Origin: Saturnia japonica
Taxonomy: Eukaryota; Arthropoda; Insecta; Lepidoptera; Saturniidae
NCBI GenBank assembly: GCA_033032175.1
Contig: CM065318.1
Span: 16,802,001-16,866,000 of the forward strand
DNA: 64,000 nt
Direction: 5' to 3'
Positions within the stretch are counted from its first letter, which is position 1; each line of letters starts with the position of its first letter. Positions 11,301 through 26,300 of this stretch are shown here, piece after piece. The position numbers and the translations under genes are program-made. Below the pieces are notes generated by a model. That model was given only the letters and a program-made list of their open reading frames with translations, was not told the origin of the DNA and searched no databases.

Positions 11301-14300
11301 ATAATTTCTCCAGTCAAAGATACCATTTTCTTTATTAACTACACGACTATAAGCCTTAAAGGATCCTGGAGCCATTAGAAGCTTTGACAGTTTCACCGGC
11401 CTTGACTGAAGGAATATGAAAGCTGTTATAAGAATATGTGTACGGTGGACACAATCCAACATAACATAACATTTCATCACGCCTGTTACGCCGAAGGGTT
11501 AGGCAGTTCACCGGGTATATTTTTAGGTCCCATGTAATGGAGGGCGAGCCTATTGCCAGTAATACAAACTTCTACATAATATACTTTAAGTTACACGTGA
11601 CGCAGGCTTGCGATTTTTGATCTCTTAAACCATGTTGTAGATATCCAAGTGACAGCCAAAGAGACATTCGAGTTGACGCAGGAGAACGCAAAAGAGGCTT
11701 TGTATATGAGCGACGTGGATCCGAACGAGGCGTGCCTCCATGCCCTACTCAACGGAGAAGTTCTTGTAGTCCTATTCAAGATGTCAGAGACGGATACTCG
11801 GGATTTCATCAGTATGATAAGAATCCGTTTGTATTAAAAGATGCCAGATATAACGTGGAAAACTAGAACTGATTACTGCTAAGATTTTCTGCATGCAATG
11901 CAATGCAATTAACACATTCATCTCCTCTACAGTTTACATAGAGCTAGGTCATATGCCATGCTGCCAGCATGGCATTTTTACTAGTGATGGGATAGACATG
12001 GGTTATTATTTGTGCTCGTAATATATCCTGTATGTATAGAAATATTGTGTATTGAATTAGTAGTTATGTCAAATTCAGTGTCTGTTGGTATTCTAGTTTT
12101 CACAGTAAAAAAAGAACAATTTTAATAAGGTCTTTGCATCCATAAATATGGGTCAAAATAAGCCCGCTACGTGGGCCCATGGTAATCAGAGGGTTTAATA
12201 ATATTAGATTTACCAGTGTATTAATTAACTGAACAGTTCTTGTGTAATATGTATATGTAATTAATTTCCGGAAACTGTTGCAACGATTTGGGTGAAACTT
12301 TTATTTAGATAATGTTTTACCATCAAAGTTTACTTAAATAAGTGCTTTATAACACACCGAGCGCAAATATTTATGATTTGAGACACCCAAGCCAATCTTA
12401 CCTGCACGTATGCACCCTGCTGAGCAACGAACGAGGAAATGGCGATAGCGAGTTTGTAGGGCAGTTTTGCGAGACTGGGTCGCGACCACCATGCATATGG
12501 GGAAAGGCCGTAATAGTAGTTCACATGTGCGTGTCGCGTTTCTGGGTCAGTCGATGCAAATCCAGTTTATATTGGTACCGATGGATTATTGATCTCTCGA
12601 TGGTCACCACTATTTTTGGATTGTACCATGCCTACCATCAGGCACTGTCCTAACACATTGCTGTGTTACTATTAAGTTGGTGATGGGCAATTTCTTATTA
12701 AAAGGTAGATGTGTTCAGGTATTTTAAACACACACAAACATGCTCAAATTAAGAATCTAGAACTTTACATGACTGTCTCAGAACTTCTACGATTCGCCCT
12801 ATATGAAGAGATTCCCATACCCAAAGAGGATGTTCCTCCGGAGAAGCAAATTCCGCCGATTCCAGCGTACGAGCGGTATGCGACCATCAGCAAGACAGCT
12901 CGTGAAGTCAGGCGAGACAGATATGAGGTCAAAATGCAGAAACTTGTAAGCAGTATCCTAATAATCTATAACTATAATGAACCTTCATACGTTCGCTGTT
13001 TTACTCTTTAGTGCTTCTTTTTTTTATCGTTATAGGTTCAGCGCTAAGGCTACAATCTCACTTGATCTTAAGTAATGATGTAACCCAAGACTCAACGCTA
13101 AGCCTAGTAGAAGACTGGCTCTCAAGTGCACCTGCCGGAACACACCTATTTTGATCACATAGATTTTGAACTTGAGAGTGGTAGCTAGCCAGGCGGGCAT
13201 TAGAAAAAGCCCTACACTATACTATGGTTTTATCATAATGTTTTTCTCCACCTAAAGCTCGGGCTTTTTGCATGGATTCGAACTCACGTCGATCGATGCG
13301 ATATCGGTAACCGATTCATCGTATTTTGTTTTGTTAGCATGAAGAGAGAGAAGATAGGGAGCGCCTTGCTGCTGAACAGGCTCGAATCGCACGGGAAGTA
13401 GAAGAGGACAGGCTACGCATAGAAAAGCAGAAACAAGACGAAGAGAGGATGGCTAGAATCCAAGCTGGGGTAAGATATTTTATCATTATAATTCGAGCGA
13501 CCTAGCGTATGAAAAAACTCAAATTCATAAATGCAAAATTACATCCTAATCGTTACTAGAGCTCTTTCCGGTGAACTAATGAAATGAAATGACTGTCAGT
13601 AATTTTTGTCAGCTTTGCCATTATTACATAAGACGATAAAAGATATATTTTTGATCATTTTCCAAACGTAAATAAGCGAAGGACACAACCATGTTGCAAA
13701 TAAGTAAATTATTTAGCAAAAATATGAAGCGAGATTACTTTATACTTGACATAAGATGATATACCTAGAGAATTGTTAACATTTCTAGTTACCGGCGGAT
13801 CCTGAGCCAGAAGAAGTGGACGAAGATCTCGAAGGAGAAGAAAAACCAGAAACTGATGATACCGCTGTAAGATTTTATTATAAATATTTGTTTCTATTGT
13901 GAAATTTACTTATAAAAATGTAGTAGATATAAGCTACGTAGGTAACGGAAAAGAAAGAAGTTTTTTGTTGCTTTTATCACTTTTTGTTTCCACTTCGTTG
14001 TCCAAAACGGAACAGTCGTGGCTCGAAACACGACTCGCTTATTGACGAATATAAAGAGAGATTCGAAATAGCTAGAAAAGCTTTACGTCATTGTTTAGAA
14101 GCAGAAGTGTTCTATTTTTGGACTATTCTTTGTTGGATTACGCAATAGAAGCGATAAGGTTCGATTGTGTGAGTGAACTACGGGGTTTTTTATTACCTGC
14201 GAATACATACCCGATATTTCGAGTATATTCTAGACGATTCCACATATTTCGTTAACAGAGTTTCTTTTTTCTATTTTTACTCAAATCGTAACAATATTCT

Positions 14301-17300
14301 CTTTCTCTTATTTAGGATGTAGAGTTTTTATGTTTGAATGCGTTAATCTGAGGAACTAACCACTAGTCAGATCTTTTAGCATTACATAGTTCATTAATTG
14401 AAAAAGGCTTAATTAACGCTTTATAACTTCACTCTATGACTATAAAAAGCGGAGCGGAGCAGTAATCACAAATATTGCAAACTGTATTTCTTGAATTGTT
14501 GAAATTGATATAAAAAGAATTTTAAAAAGTTATTCATGATTAATCGAAAACTTGATACAGCAAGAAGAAGTCGAAAAAGTTGAAGAAGAAGAAGAATTCC
14601 ACTCTAACGTATCGATAGAAGGTGAAGACTATATACCTCCTGGAGGTCTATTCGTGCCCGGGCTGTACGCGCCGGCAAACGAAATGGCTAAAGCTAATGG
14701 TCTAGCCTTCTTCTATCCGAAAGTTTGTATTACAAATTGTATAACAAATGAACTATTTCCAGTTGATAATAATATATCGGTTTATTCTCTCAAAAGGCTT
14801 TAATAGTCAATATAGGTGCTACGTTAAGGTTTGATATACAACTCTTCACGTCCCGCCAGCGTCGCGTCGCCGTCCCGCCCCGTCCACTGTTTGTGCAGAC
14901 CTTTAGTCTACTTCGCTTACTTCTCCAATTTAATGTTCTGCGGCATTTTACTGTGGGCTTCAGCAACTTAGGTAGATACTATATTTGTACTACAAAAGGG
15001 AATATAGTACCTACGAGAAATTTTTGACATGGAACCTCACGAATTACTGAACGAAAAGTTTTAAGAATTTAGTATCTTAAGTTTGCACTCCTTTGGAAAG
15101 CTTAACGTATGTTTGGAAAAATTATTGATTAGTTTGAACTTTAAAGGGCAGGCAAAATTTCAAAACTACAAAAAGAAATATAAATAATTTAAAAAATAGT
15201 AATGTTTTTGAATCTCCTTCCTCTGCTTAATGTGGCCAACTTTAACTACGCCATCATGTAAAATAGGTGAGTCTGGCCAAACAATAAGAAATAAGAATGT
15301 ATACAATGTGTATAAAAGAGTTTTTGACGGGATCTTGAAGTGACAGGTTGTGGTTGTTATTTTTAATTCATTTACTTAGGTTTTTGACCCTATATTGGTG
15401 GCGTTTTACGTGATATAGTTTGGTTTTTGTGCATAAGTGAGGTGGATTATAAATATAAGCTGAATGCATTTATTCCGAGATCCCACAAAAACTTCCTAGA
15501 AACTTCTAACAAGGGAACCACCATCTTGTTAGGATACTGAATCGTCATAACAGTGACAATATAATTCACTCGATAATGGCAGTAATGGTCTTCATTAAAG
15601 AGGACCGGTTGCCAAGTTAGGAAGAAGAATAAGAAGAATGTGTATAAAAAACCCCGTCGAATCCTAAAAGGGTATATAGGCACCCCTATGACATTACCAA
15701 ACAAATATCAAAATTTTGTTTATTATGAAAATAAAGATTTTATTGCGATTTAAAATTAGTTATTAGTAAGTAAGTAGTAAGTAGAAAATATTAGTTTTAG
15801 TTTCCCTAAAATTTGGCAAATTTTTAAAACATGATAAGTGATAACATCGTTGCCAGCTCCGGCGCGGTGCACCGGTACATTTGATCGTATGGCAGTACCC
15901 TGCGCCGCGCCGCTGTATTGCCATGTATGTTTCCTCATTTAACTAATTTTTTTTACATTTTATTAGGGGTAATTTTTTAACTTATAATCTGAGATAGATA
16001 ACATAAACAGAATATAATCTCCATACTTCGTAACACCTTCACGGATCCGACAGGGTTTTTAATACATATTGTATAATGCTCTACTAAGAAGACCTGACTA
16101 CCATCTGACAAAAAACACCATTATAATTTTACTGACCGAATTCATTGCATGATTTGTACATTCTACAGTAAAAGAGAGAGAGAGAGAGAGAGGAGAGAAA
16201 CCGCCCGGTTTAAGAGAGGTAAATTTTTAGATTTTTTTCTATTTGAGTCAGCTCAACTGGTGAAATGCCTCCATCCTATAGAAGATCGCAGTGAAATAAC
16301 CTTGTGTTGTCTTCCTGCGATGTGCAGGGTTTCCAGAGCTCCTTGGGACCGGGGGAATTAAGGTTGGCAACCTTACTTGTATAATTAAAAAAAAATTATA
16401 AGTTTATCTGTCAAACTTTGTAGAACACTATTTTCTGCTCTTCCCCTGACTAACTGTAGAAAGTAAATAAAGCTGAACATTCTTACCCTTCAGATAGTTC
16501 AAGAACTGGCCCTGATAGAGACGGAATACCTCCCGCCTCACGTGCTCGTCATGTTCAATGTGGACAAGCGAAACGATGTACAGGAACTCATCAACCAGTA
16601 TTCTGACGAAATACTTGCCGTTAGTATATTTTTTTATAATAAAAGTTGACCGTCACGGGACAGTACAGTACCAATATTAGTACAACTACCAGTACCTGAA
16701 AGAAAGTCACTTTGAACATGTTTATTTTATTACTACGTGTAAGTTGGTGGCGATCCTAGAAAACCGCTTTTAATCTATCCTTGTTTTGGCATGACAATTT
16801 GTAATGATCTACTCTGTCTATTTAAAAAAAAGTAACTCGGCTCCACACCGCCAACGTTGGCCAAAGCGTCGCCACGCAACATCCGCCAACATTGGGTCCA
16901 ACAATCGGTCTGACCCGCCGTATTAGATGTTTCACGTCAATCGCCCAGCAAAGTGATCGATGCTGCACGGTAAGACTCTCGGCAGCTGGATTGGCTGATC
17001 CCGAAACGCATCAAACCAAAGAAGTGTCATCGCGACTGGTTTATTATTGGAACAGAACCCTTCCACATTTAAATTCACCCACACTCAAGGCTTTTATTGA
17101 TATGGTGCCATTTTCTTTTTTTTATCGTTATAGGTTTAGCGTTGTAGCCACAATCTCACGCTAAGCCTAGTGGAAGACTGGCTCACAAGTGCAACTGCCG
17201 GAACACCCCTATTGGTGTTAGGCGGCAGATTTTCAACTTGAGGGTGTTAGCTAGCCAGACGGGCATTTGAAAAAGCCCTACCACTATGCTATGGTTTCAT

Positions 17301-20300
17301 CACGAGTCCGTACACCCTACCAAATGAGAGCCATCATTGCTTCAAAGTACATATATGAACAACAATTAAATGCAGAAATAACAATCAACACATTGCACTC
17401 ACATTTGCAAATCATATGACGACAGTAAATATTGGGTCTTTACCTATGAAGTTGCCGTTTTGTATGAAAAAATTAAAACCAATTTTTTTCATGTATTTTG
17501 TATTTGTATTAATCGAAGTAATCACCCATGCAATCAATGCATCTTTGCCAGCGCAGTGGCAGTTTATTGATGTCAGTTTTAAAGAAATCAGCTGGACGGG
17601 AGGCAACAAATTCTTCAAAGGCATTTTGTACTGCCTCTCGGGTATTGAATTTTTTTCCCGCCAAGGAGTTATCCAAGTTCTGGAAAAAGTAGTACTCTGT
17701 AGGCGCAAGGTCTGGTGAGTAGGGCGCATGACTGAGAACTTCCAACTCCAGTTCTTGCAACTTGGAGACCGTCTGCTGTGCAGTATAAGGTCGGGCGTTG
17801 TCGTGCAGGAGCAGCGGAAACGAGCGATTGACCAATGCTGGTTGGAGATGTGCCAGCTTCTCCATCACTGTGTTCAGTTCTTCACAGTACACATCTGCAG
17901 TAATGCTCACCCCGTTTGGTAAGAAGCTGTGATAAATCACACCGGCGCTAGACCACCAAACAGTGACCATCACTTTTCTAGGGGTAAATTTTCGCTTAGG
18001 GCATTGTTTAGATGCTGAACCAGGATCCAACCAACTTGCTGAGTGCTTGCGGTTATAAAACAGAATCAATTTTTCATCGCAGGTAACAATGCGGTTCAAA
18101 ATTCCTTCATTTGTGTGTCTGTTGAGCAGTGCAAGGCACGTCTCGACGCGTACTTCGCGCTGGTGATCATTGAGTTCGTGGGGCACCCATTTGTCAAGCT
18201 TTTTTACCTTGCCAATTTGACGCAAATGGACCAATATTGTTTTGACGCTAACGTCGAAAGCTGCTGCTAATTCAGCCGTAGATTGTGTATCATCGGCTTC
18301 CACAATCGCCTTTAATTCGTCATTGTCGACCAGTCTTCGGACGACCGCGAGGTTCATTTTTCAGGTCGAAATTCCCAGAACGGAAGCGAGCAAATCAATA
18401 ACAGGTGGTGCGTTGGTTTGTAGTGTTAGCTCCGTAAACGTCGTTGATGTTGCGTGCCGCTTGTGCCGCGTTGCTGCCACGATGGTACTCATATTCCATA
18501 ATTACTCGAATTTTTAACGTATCCATGATGACAAAAAAGATTGAAATGCGATGAAAATGTAACACTAACCAATAAACAAATGACTACTTTGGAAAAAGAA
18601 TTCCATGTTTTTAAAATAAAATTAATTTGAAATTAGAATTCTTAGCCAAACAAAAACTATTTTGATTTGAAATGGCCAGTACTGCAGAACGGCAATTTCA
18701 TAGGTAAAGACCTATTATTATGACAAGTTATTATTTTTGTCATATTTAAAAAGACCAGTTTTGACTGGGTACTTGCCCCTATAGATGAAGCCAAATGAGC
18801 TTGGAGACGTTTTTGCATGTGTAGTAGTATACGTTATACTATACGTGTAGGTAGTGTATTGTCTACGTATGTAGTTAGAGTGCGAGGCACGTGGTGTAGC
18901 TACTAGCTAGCGCAAACTGGTTTATTTCGGTTTTACTCACTGTGTTTATAACACTACTACAAACGCAAAAACATCTCTAAACTGATTTACGTATACATGT
19001 TTTTTAAATGATGAAAGTAATTTTTGATGTGAAACATCCATAGGCGAGGGGTAAACCTGATTGTTGGCGTGGCGATACAGGCTGTGGCGACTCATCGCCA
19101 CGTTATATTATGTACTATGAATTATGAATATATAATTATGAAAATAATCACTGCAACTCCACTGACCCCCCATAGGACCCCTACAGGGAAATTGTCGGGA
19201 CACCTTTTGGTACCCTCCACTGACCCCCCAAGGACCTCCCACAGGGAAATTGTCGGGACACCCTTCACACATTCACATCTGCCAGACGTCCCGTGACGGT
19301 TTTTTTTTGTTTCAATTTTATTGTATGCAACAAGGCAAGAGAATGATCTCGTTTAAATGATGCCTTAATTCTGTGTATGTACATAAAATTTATCTTATTC
19401 ATAGACGGGCATATTCGTCGGTGACGATCCGTATTCAGCGGAACACGTCGCATATACCATCAAACAATATGACAAAATGGAGCGTTTGAGGAAACAGTGC
19501 GTAAAAACACTATTGTTTTTATTTTTTATAGGTTTAGGGTTTGCCTATAGCCATAGAAAAGGGAGGATCCTCCGGCCAGACGGGTGCTATGTCTGGCGGG
19601 CAGCTGCCCCGACTGTTGTAGTCGGGTTCTTGTATATATACTCAACGATAGAGTTAATTTCTAAAGCGCAATGTAGGATAGTAGGATGCGTCCTATGTGA
19701 CTCGATAGATGTCGCTATGTGTCGCTACGTAGTTGTGTCGATGCGTTGATGCGTCAGTTGTGGCAAGAGATGTCGCTACAGTTGGTAACAGAATTCCAAT
19801 TTGAGGGTGAAAACTAGCCAGGCTGTCATTACAAAATGCCCTACCTCAATCCTAGCCATGCACAAGAACTCTGCAATAGTACGATAGAGTAGTCTAAACA
19901 AGAGATACTTTAAGTACGACCACAGTGTAGTGAACATCTGAATAGTGAGTTTGTTTAACTTTTGTTTCACTGAATACGAATAAATTATTTACGTAAAATG
20001 TAACATCGTTTTCACTACCCGCGGATATAACAATATTCTTTTATTATTATGTATTTATTTATGTTATGAAGTAATAAACAAGAAATTCTTTTGATGGTAC
20101 AGTAACTGCAGCGTTTAACTGTTTATAAACAACCTTAGAAATACGAGAGTTCTAACTGAGGCCAGTTATGAGGTAATAAGTTGCTACTCCTGAGGATTAA
20201 TATGGAACCGCTCGTGTGCCAGTATGTTGTCAACCATACCCTTTGGACTGGAACTCAGCAGCTGAAACACTGCTGCTTTGGCTCACAACATATATGTGGA

Positions 20301-23300
20301 GGTGATTCAATACAGCGAACCTTGCACATACAACCACTGTTATTATTTGTACTAAACATAATATCAGTAATAGATACGCTAATTTTTTAAATTCTTTGAG
20401 GGTTTAACTTTTGGGCACTGTCTCACCTGATAGCCATCAGATGATGTGGTCCACGCTAAGCCTAATAAGAGGGTTGGCTCTCAAGTACTAGTGTTCAGTT
20501 TCACACCATGTATTTTAAGCAAGCCTTCCCAGTCCAGTTTGCGGAAGGCATTAGTACTTGCCCTATCACAATGCAATGGTTTCATCCCGATATTTTCTTT
20601 CACAGAAAGCTCAGGTTCATTGCAATGATTCGAACTCCCGTCCATGGACCCGATGTCTATTCCTTGTACTTCTTATTTTAAGGATTTCAATGCTGGTTGG
20701 AGATGTGCCAGCTTCTCCATCACTGTGTTCAGTTCTTCACAGTACACATCTGCAGTAATGCTCACCCCGTTTGGTAAGAAGCTGTGATGAATCACACCGG
20801 CGCTAGACCACCAAACAGTGACCATCACTTTTCTAGGGGTAAAATTTCGCTTAGGGCATTGTTTAGGTGCTGAACCAGGATCCAACCAACTTGCTGAGTG
20901 CTTGCGGTTATAAAACAGAATCAATTTTTCATCGCAGGTAACAATGCGATTCAAAATTCCTTCATTTGTGTGTCTGTTGAGCAGTGCAAGGCACGTCTCG
21001 ACGCGTACTTCGCGCTGGCGATCATTGAGTTCGTGGGGCACCCATTTGTCAAGCTTTTTTACCTTGCCAATTTGACGCAAATGGACCAATATTGTTTTGA
21101 CGCTAACGTCGAAAGCTGCTGCTAATTCAGCCGTAGATTGTGTATCATCGGCTTCCACAATCGCCTTTAATTCGTCATTGTCGACCAAAGTCTTCGGATG
21201 ACCGCGAGGTTCATTTTTCAGGTCGAAATTCCCAGAACGGAAGCGAGCAAATCAATAACAGGTGGTGCGTTGGTTTGTAGTGTTAGCTCCGTAAACGTCG
21301 TTGATGTTGCGTGCCGCTTATGCCGCGTTGCTGCCACGACGGTACTCATATTCCATAATTACTCGAATTTTTAACGTATCCATGATCACAAAAAAGATTG
21401 AAATGCGATGAAAATGTAACACTAACCAATAAACAAATGACTACTTTTGAAAAAAGAATTCCATTTTTTTAAAATAAAATTAATTTAAAATTAGAATTAT
21501 TAGCCAAACAAAAACTATTTTGATTTGAAATGGCCAGTACTGCAGAACGACAATTTCATAGGTAAAGACCTATTATTATGACAAGTTATTATTTTTGTCA
21601 TATTTAAAAAGACCAGTTTTGACTGGGTACTTGCCCCTATAGATGAAGCCAAATGAGCTTGGAGACGTTTTTGCATGTGTAGTAGTATACGTTATACTAT
21701 ACGTGTAGGTAGTGTATTGTCTACGTATGTAGTTAGAGTGCGAGGCACGTGGTGTAGCTACTAGCTAGCGCAAACTGGTTTATTTCGGTTTTACTCACTG
21801 TGTTTATAACACTACTACAAACGCAAAAACATCTCTAAACTGATTTACGTATACATGTTTTTTAAATGATGGAAGTAATTTTTGATGTGAAACATCTATA
21901 GGCGAGGGGTAAACCTGATTGTTGGCGTGGCGATACAGGCCGTGGCGACTCATCGCCACGTTATATTATGTACTATGAATTATGAATATATAATTATGAA
22001 AATAATCACTGCAACCCTATTGACCCCCCATAGGACCCCTACAGGGAAATTGTCGGGACACCCTTTGGGACCCTCCACTGACCCCCAAGGACCTCCCATA
22101 GGGAAATTGTCGGGACACCCTTCACACATTCACACCTGCCAGGCGTCCCGTGACGGTTTTTTTTGTTTCAATTTTATTGTATGCAACAGGCAAGAGAATG
22201 GTCTCGTTTAAATGATGCCTTCATTCTGTGTATTTACATAAAATTTATCTTATTCATAGACGGGCATATTCGTCGGTGACGATCCGTATTCAGCGGAACA
22301 CGTCGCATATACCATCAAACAATATGACAAAATGGAGAGGTTGAGGAAACAGTGCGTAAAAACTCTATTGCTTATATTCTTTATAGGTTTAGGGTTTGGC
22401 TGTATCTCACCTGATGTTAGGTAATTATGTGGCCTGAGAGAGCTACACGATATACCTAATAGAAGGACTGGCTCTCTAATGGTAGCTGTCCGAACACACC
22501 TATAGATAATTGGTAACAGAATTCCAATTTGAGGGTGATAAATAGCCAGGCTGTCATTACAAAATGCCCTACCTCCATTCTAGCCATGCACAATAAAACA
22601 TTAAACATAATCACTATTCAGGAAATACCTGGAAACGTCTAGAATCTACTCGAAACATTGAGTGTGTACTCGGAGGTACGAAAAGATATAGTTTACACAC
22701 GTATTCAAAAGTTCTCGGTACAATTGTGTAATCGTACAAACAACGGTCTAAAACTATAATAATAATAATAAGCCCTTTTATTCTGAACTACAAGGTTACA
22801 ATTTAGCATGTTAAGTGTTGTTTAGTTTAATTATAATATATCCCGTAATTCAGCGTGCTTCTTGGCATAGGCCTCCTCTAACAATTTCCACTGGGTTCTG
22901 TCTCGCGCTACTCTTCTCCAATGATGTCCGGCCGTGAGTTTTAAGTCATCCTCCCATCTCATTTTTTGACGTCCTCTATTGCGTTTGCTATCCTTGGGGT
23001 ACCAATCAGAGACAATTGTGCTCCACTTATCTTGTGTATCTCGGATCATGTGACCGGTCCATCTCCACTTTTGTTGGTCTATTCGAGTAAGTATATCAGT
23101 TACTTTAGTTTTTTCTTTTATTTTACTACTTCTCACTTTGTCTCGTTTCTTTGTTCCTGTCATGCTTCTCTCCATGGCTCTCTGACAGCGTTTCAACTTT
23201 TCTCTGTGTTTTTTAGTGAGAGACCATGTTTCGCATCCGTAAGTGATGACCGGAAGTACGCAGGTGTCAAAGGCTTTCCTCTTTATTGACATGCTTAGCT

Positions 23301-26300
23301 CCTTGGATTTCAAAATTTCTTTCAACGACCAATACTTCTTCCAACCGTTTGCTACTCTTCTATTAATTTCCTTAGTGATTTGGTCTTCGTGAGAAATGAT
23401 CTGTCCTAGGTAAAAATATTCTTGCACATATTCGACTGGTTGACTGTCAATTTTTATATCTATTGGTTTAGAGTTTGTAAGCAATTTTGTTTTGTTCTTG
23501 TTCATAGTTAAACCTACTTTTGTACTTTCCTCATTTAGGGATTTTATCATTTCTTCAGGGTTAGCCGGAATTTCTTCAAACAGGATTATGTCATCCGCAA
23601 ATCTTAAGTGATTCAGTTTCACACCATGTATATTTAAGCCGAAGCCTTCCCAGTCCAGTTTGCGGAAGATACTTTCCAGTACTGCCGTGAACAATTTCGG
23701 TGATAGGGGATCTCTCTGTCTCAGACCTCTCTTAATCTTAAATTTTTCTCCTAGGGTTTCTAGTTTTATCTTCGCTTCGTTATTTGAATAGATGTTTTTG
23801 ATGATTTCAATGTATTTTGTAGGTATCCCTTGTTGTGCCAGGCTCTCCCATATGGCTTTGTGGCTTACACTGTCAAAAGCTTTAGTATAGTCGATAAATG
23901 CCATATATAGGGTTTTGTTATATTCCTTGTATTTTTCCATTATTTGTTTCATATTGTGTATGTGGTTAAGGGTGGAATATATTTTCCTGAAGCCTGCTTG
24001 TTCTCGTGGTTGATTTTCATCGAGGTTTTTACTTATTCTTTCCAGGATAACTTTGGAGAATACCTTATAGATGTTTGACAACAGGCTAATCGGTCTGTAA
24101 TTTCCTATGTCTTCTTTTTGTCCTTTCTTGAAAATAAGAATGATATGGGATGTTTTCCATTGTATAGGTATTATACCAGTATTTAGTATTTCGTTAAATA
24201 TAGATTTAAGTATGGGTAGTAGTTCTTCGAGAGTGCCTTTAAGAAGATCATTTGTTATTTTATCTGGGCCTGGAGTTTTTTCCATCTTCTGACTATTTAT
24301 AGCTTTATTTACTTCACTAGGAAGTATTGGCGGTTCTGGTTCCTCACTTAACTTTAAAGCTTTCCTTTGTACTTGTGTTTGCATTTTGTTTGGATTTGAG
24401 TACAGATCCTGTTAGAATTTAGTAGCAATTTCGTTAATCCCTTTTCTGTTTACAGATGTACTCTCCTTTTTATTGAGTTTTGGTATCCACTCTTTCTTTA
24501 TTTCTCTCAGTTCCTTTAAAGTTTTCTTTACTCCTCCAGTTCTTTCTATGTGCCGTTTTAATGTAAGCGTCTTCCTAGTCTTCCTATCTTTTTTAATGTT
24601 CTTTCTAATTTCTTTACTTAATTCGGATACTAGTTTGATATTTTTTGTTTTAGAGTGATTTGAAAGCAATTTTTTTTCTTTTTTCTATAAGTTTAACTTA
24701 TATACCTTACCTTATAAAACTATTGTTGGCGCGTGTTAATTATAAGGTATTAAATATTTCCCGCTAAACCTACCACCTCCCCTACACCCCTCCCCTACTC
24801 CCCGCTCGCAAACAGTCCGTCTCGGAACGCAAGCGCATCGCCACGCGGACAACGCCGCACTCTTTAAACAGTGATATAGTGAACTTTGTACAACCACCGT
24901 TAAAAATATAGCTTGGAAGGCCTTCGCCGCGAGTGACATGTAATTTAGTTTTTGAAGAAGAGCTATCGTCGAGTTATATTACACACGCTACGAGTCACCA
25001 ATATTAACGCAGTGAGTTCCATATTTTACCCGCATCCCGCACCTGATATTTAAGGCCTCTTTCTAGCTACACCAACTATAATACTTCCCCTTTTAAGTTT
25101 CAAGGCTTTTCTAGTGATTTCAAACCTCCTTTTATTTTGGTATATAAGCGAACCGTGTTCCGAGCCAGGACAGTTCCTGATTTGGGCAACGAAGTGGAAC
25201 CAACAAGCGATAAATGAAAGAAATCTGCAATAGAACCATAGAGTAGTCTAAACAAGAGATAATTTAAATACGACCACAGTGTAGTGAACATCTGAACAGT
25301 GATATTGTTTAAGTTTTGTTTCACTGAACACGAATAATAAAATCTAACGGCGTTTTCACTACCCGCGGATATAACAATATTATTTTATTGGAACGAAGTT
25401 CCTTACGGCAGGCTTGGAGGAGATAGGGATTTTGCTGCGCGACCGAACTGAAAAAATGTGATAGTAAACCCGTAAGAAAAAGTCCGTGGAATAAAACCGT
25501 TAAATAAGACGTGCGCAGGCGCGACAGTCGTATACACAAGCGAGTAGTGTATAATACCTTTTTTGTAATTATTTCTATTTCTATGTAATTTTTATGTTGT
25601 CAAACAAAAATAAAGAGACATATTTTGTTATTATAATTGATAATTTGAATTACGATTTTTTTTTATTTTACGTAATTTATTATTTCCTAAAATACTGAAT
25701 TTCCTAAATACTTTCCTGTACTTAAATAAAAACTAATCAGCAAAATTTAAGAGAAAAATCAAGAAAACCTACATAAAATTGAGCACGATTTTTTTTTGCA
25801 AGTTGTGTCGATTCTACGTTAGCCGAAGGAACTTCGTTCCTACCTGGTGTCCCACGACACCACACTGTTTTTTTATTATTTATTTATTTATGTTATGAAG
25901 TAATAAGCAAGAAATCCTTTTGATGGTACAGTAACTGCAGCGTTTCACTGTTTATAACCAACCTTAGAAATACGACAGTTCTAACTGAGGCCAGTTATGA
26001 GGTAATAAGTTGCTACTCCTGAGGATTAAGATGGAACCGCTCGTGTGCCAGTATGTTGTCAACCATAACCTTTGGACTGGAACTCAGGAGCTGAAACACT
26101 GCTGCTTTGGCTCACAACATATATGTGGAGGTGATTCAATACAGCGAACCTTGCACATACAACCACTTTTATTATTTGTACTAAACATAATATCAGTAAT
26201 AGACACTTACACTAATTTTTTAAAAATTATTTACGGGTTTGGCGTTTGGGCACTATCTCACCTGATAACCATCAGATGATGTGGTCCACACTAAGGCTAA

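Larger units (their letters stand above)
17836..20689. repeat. Tandem segmental duplication, unit A
   Basis: Starts inside the mariner transposase and runs through its right end, unique intron DNA, exon 12a and SINE/LTR-like sequence. The same order restarts at 20690. The copies are visibly near identical over 17836-19540 against 20690-22400. Unit A differs at 19545-19790 and carries a short RTE-derived patch at 20497-20548. Confidence 0.88.

Noticed and set aside
16892..17164. 90-codon open frame
   Set aside because: It runs into a SINE and has no splice-consistent link to gene 1, nor any motif.
17412..18517. Several + strand open frames
   Set aside because: They are antisense to the mariner transposase and recur at 20898 only because the element is duplicated.
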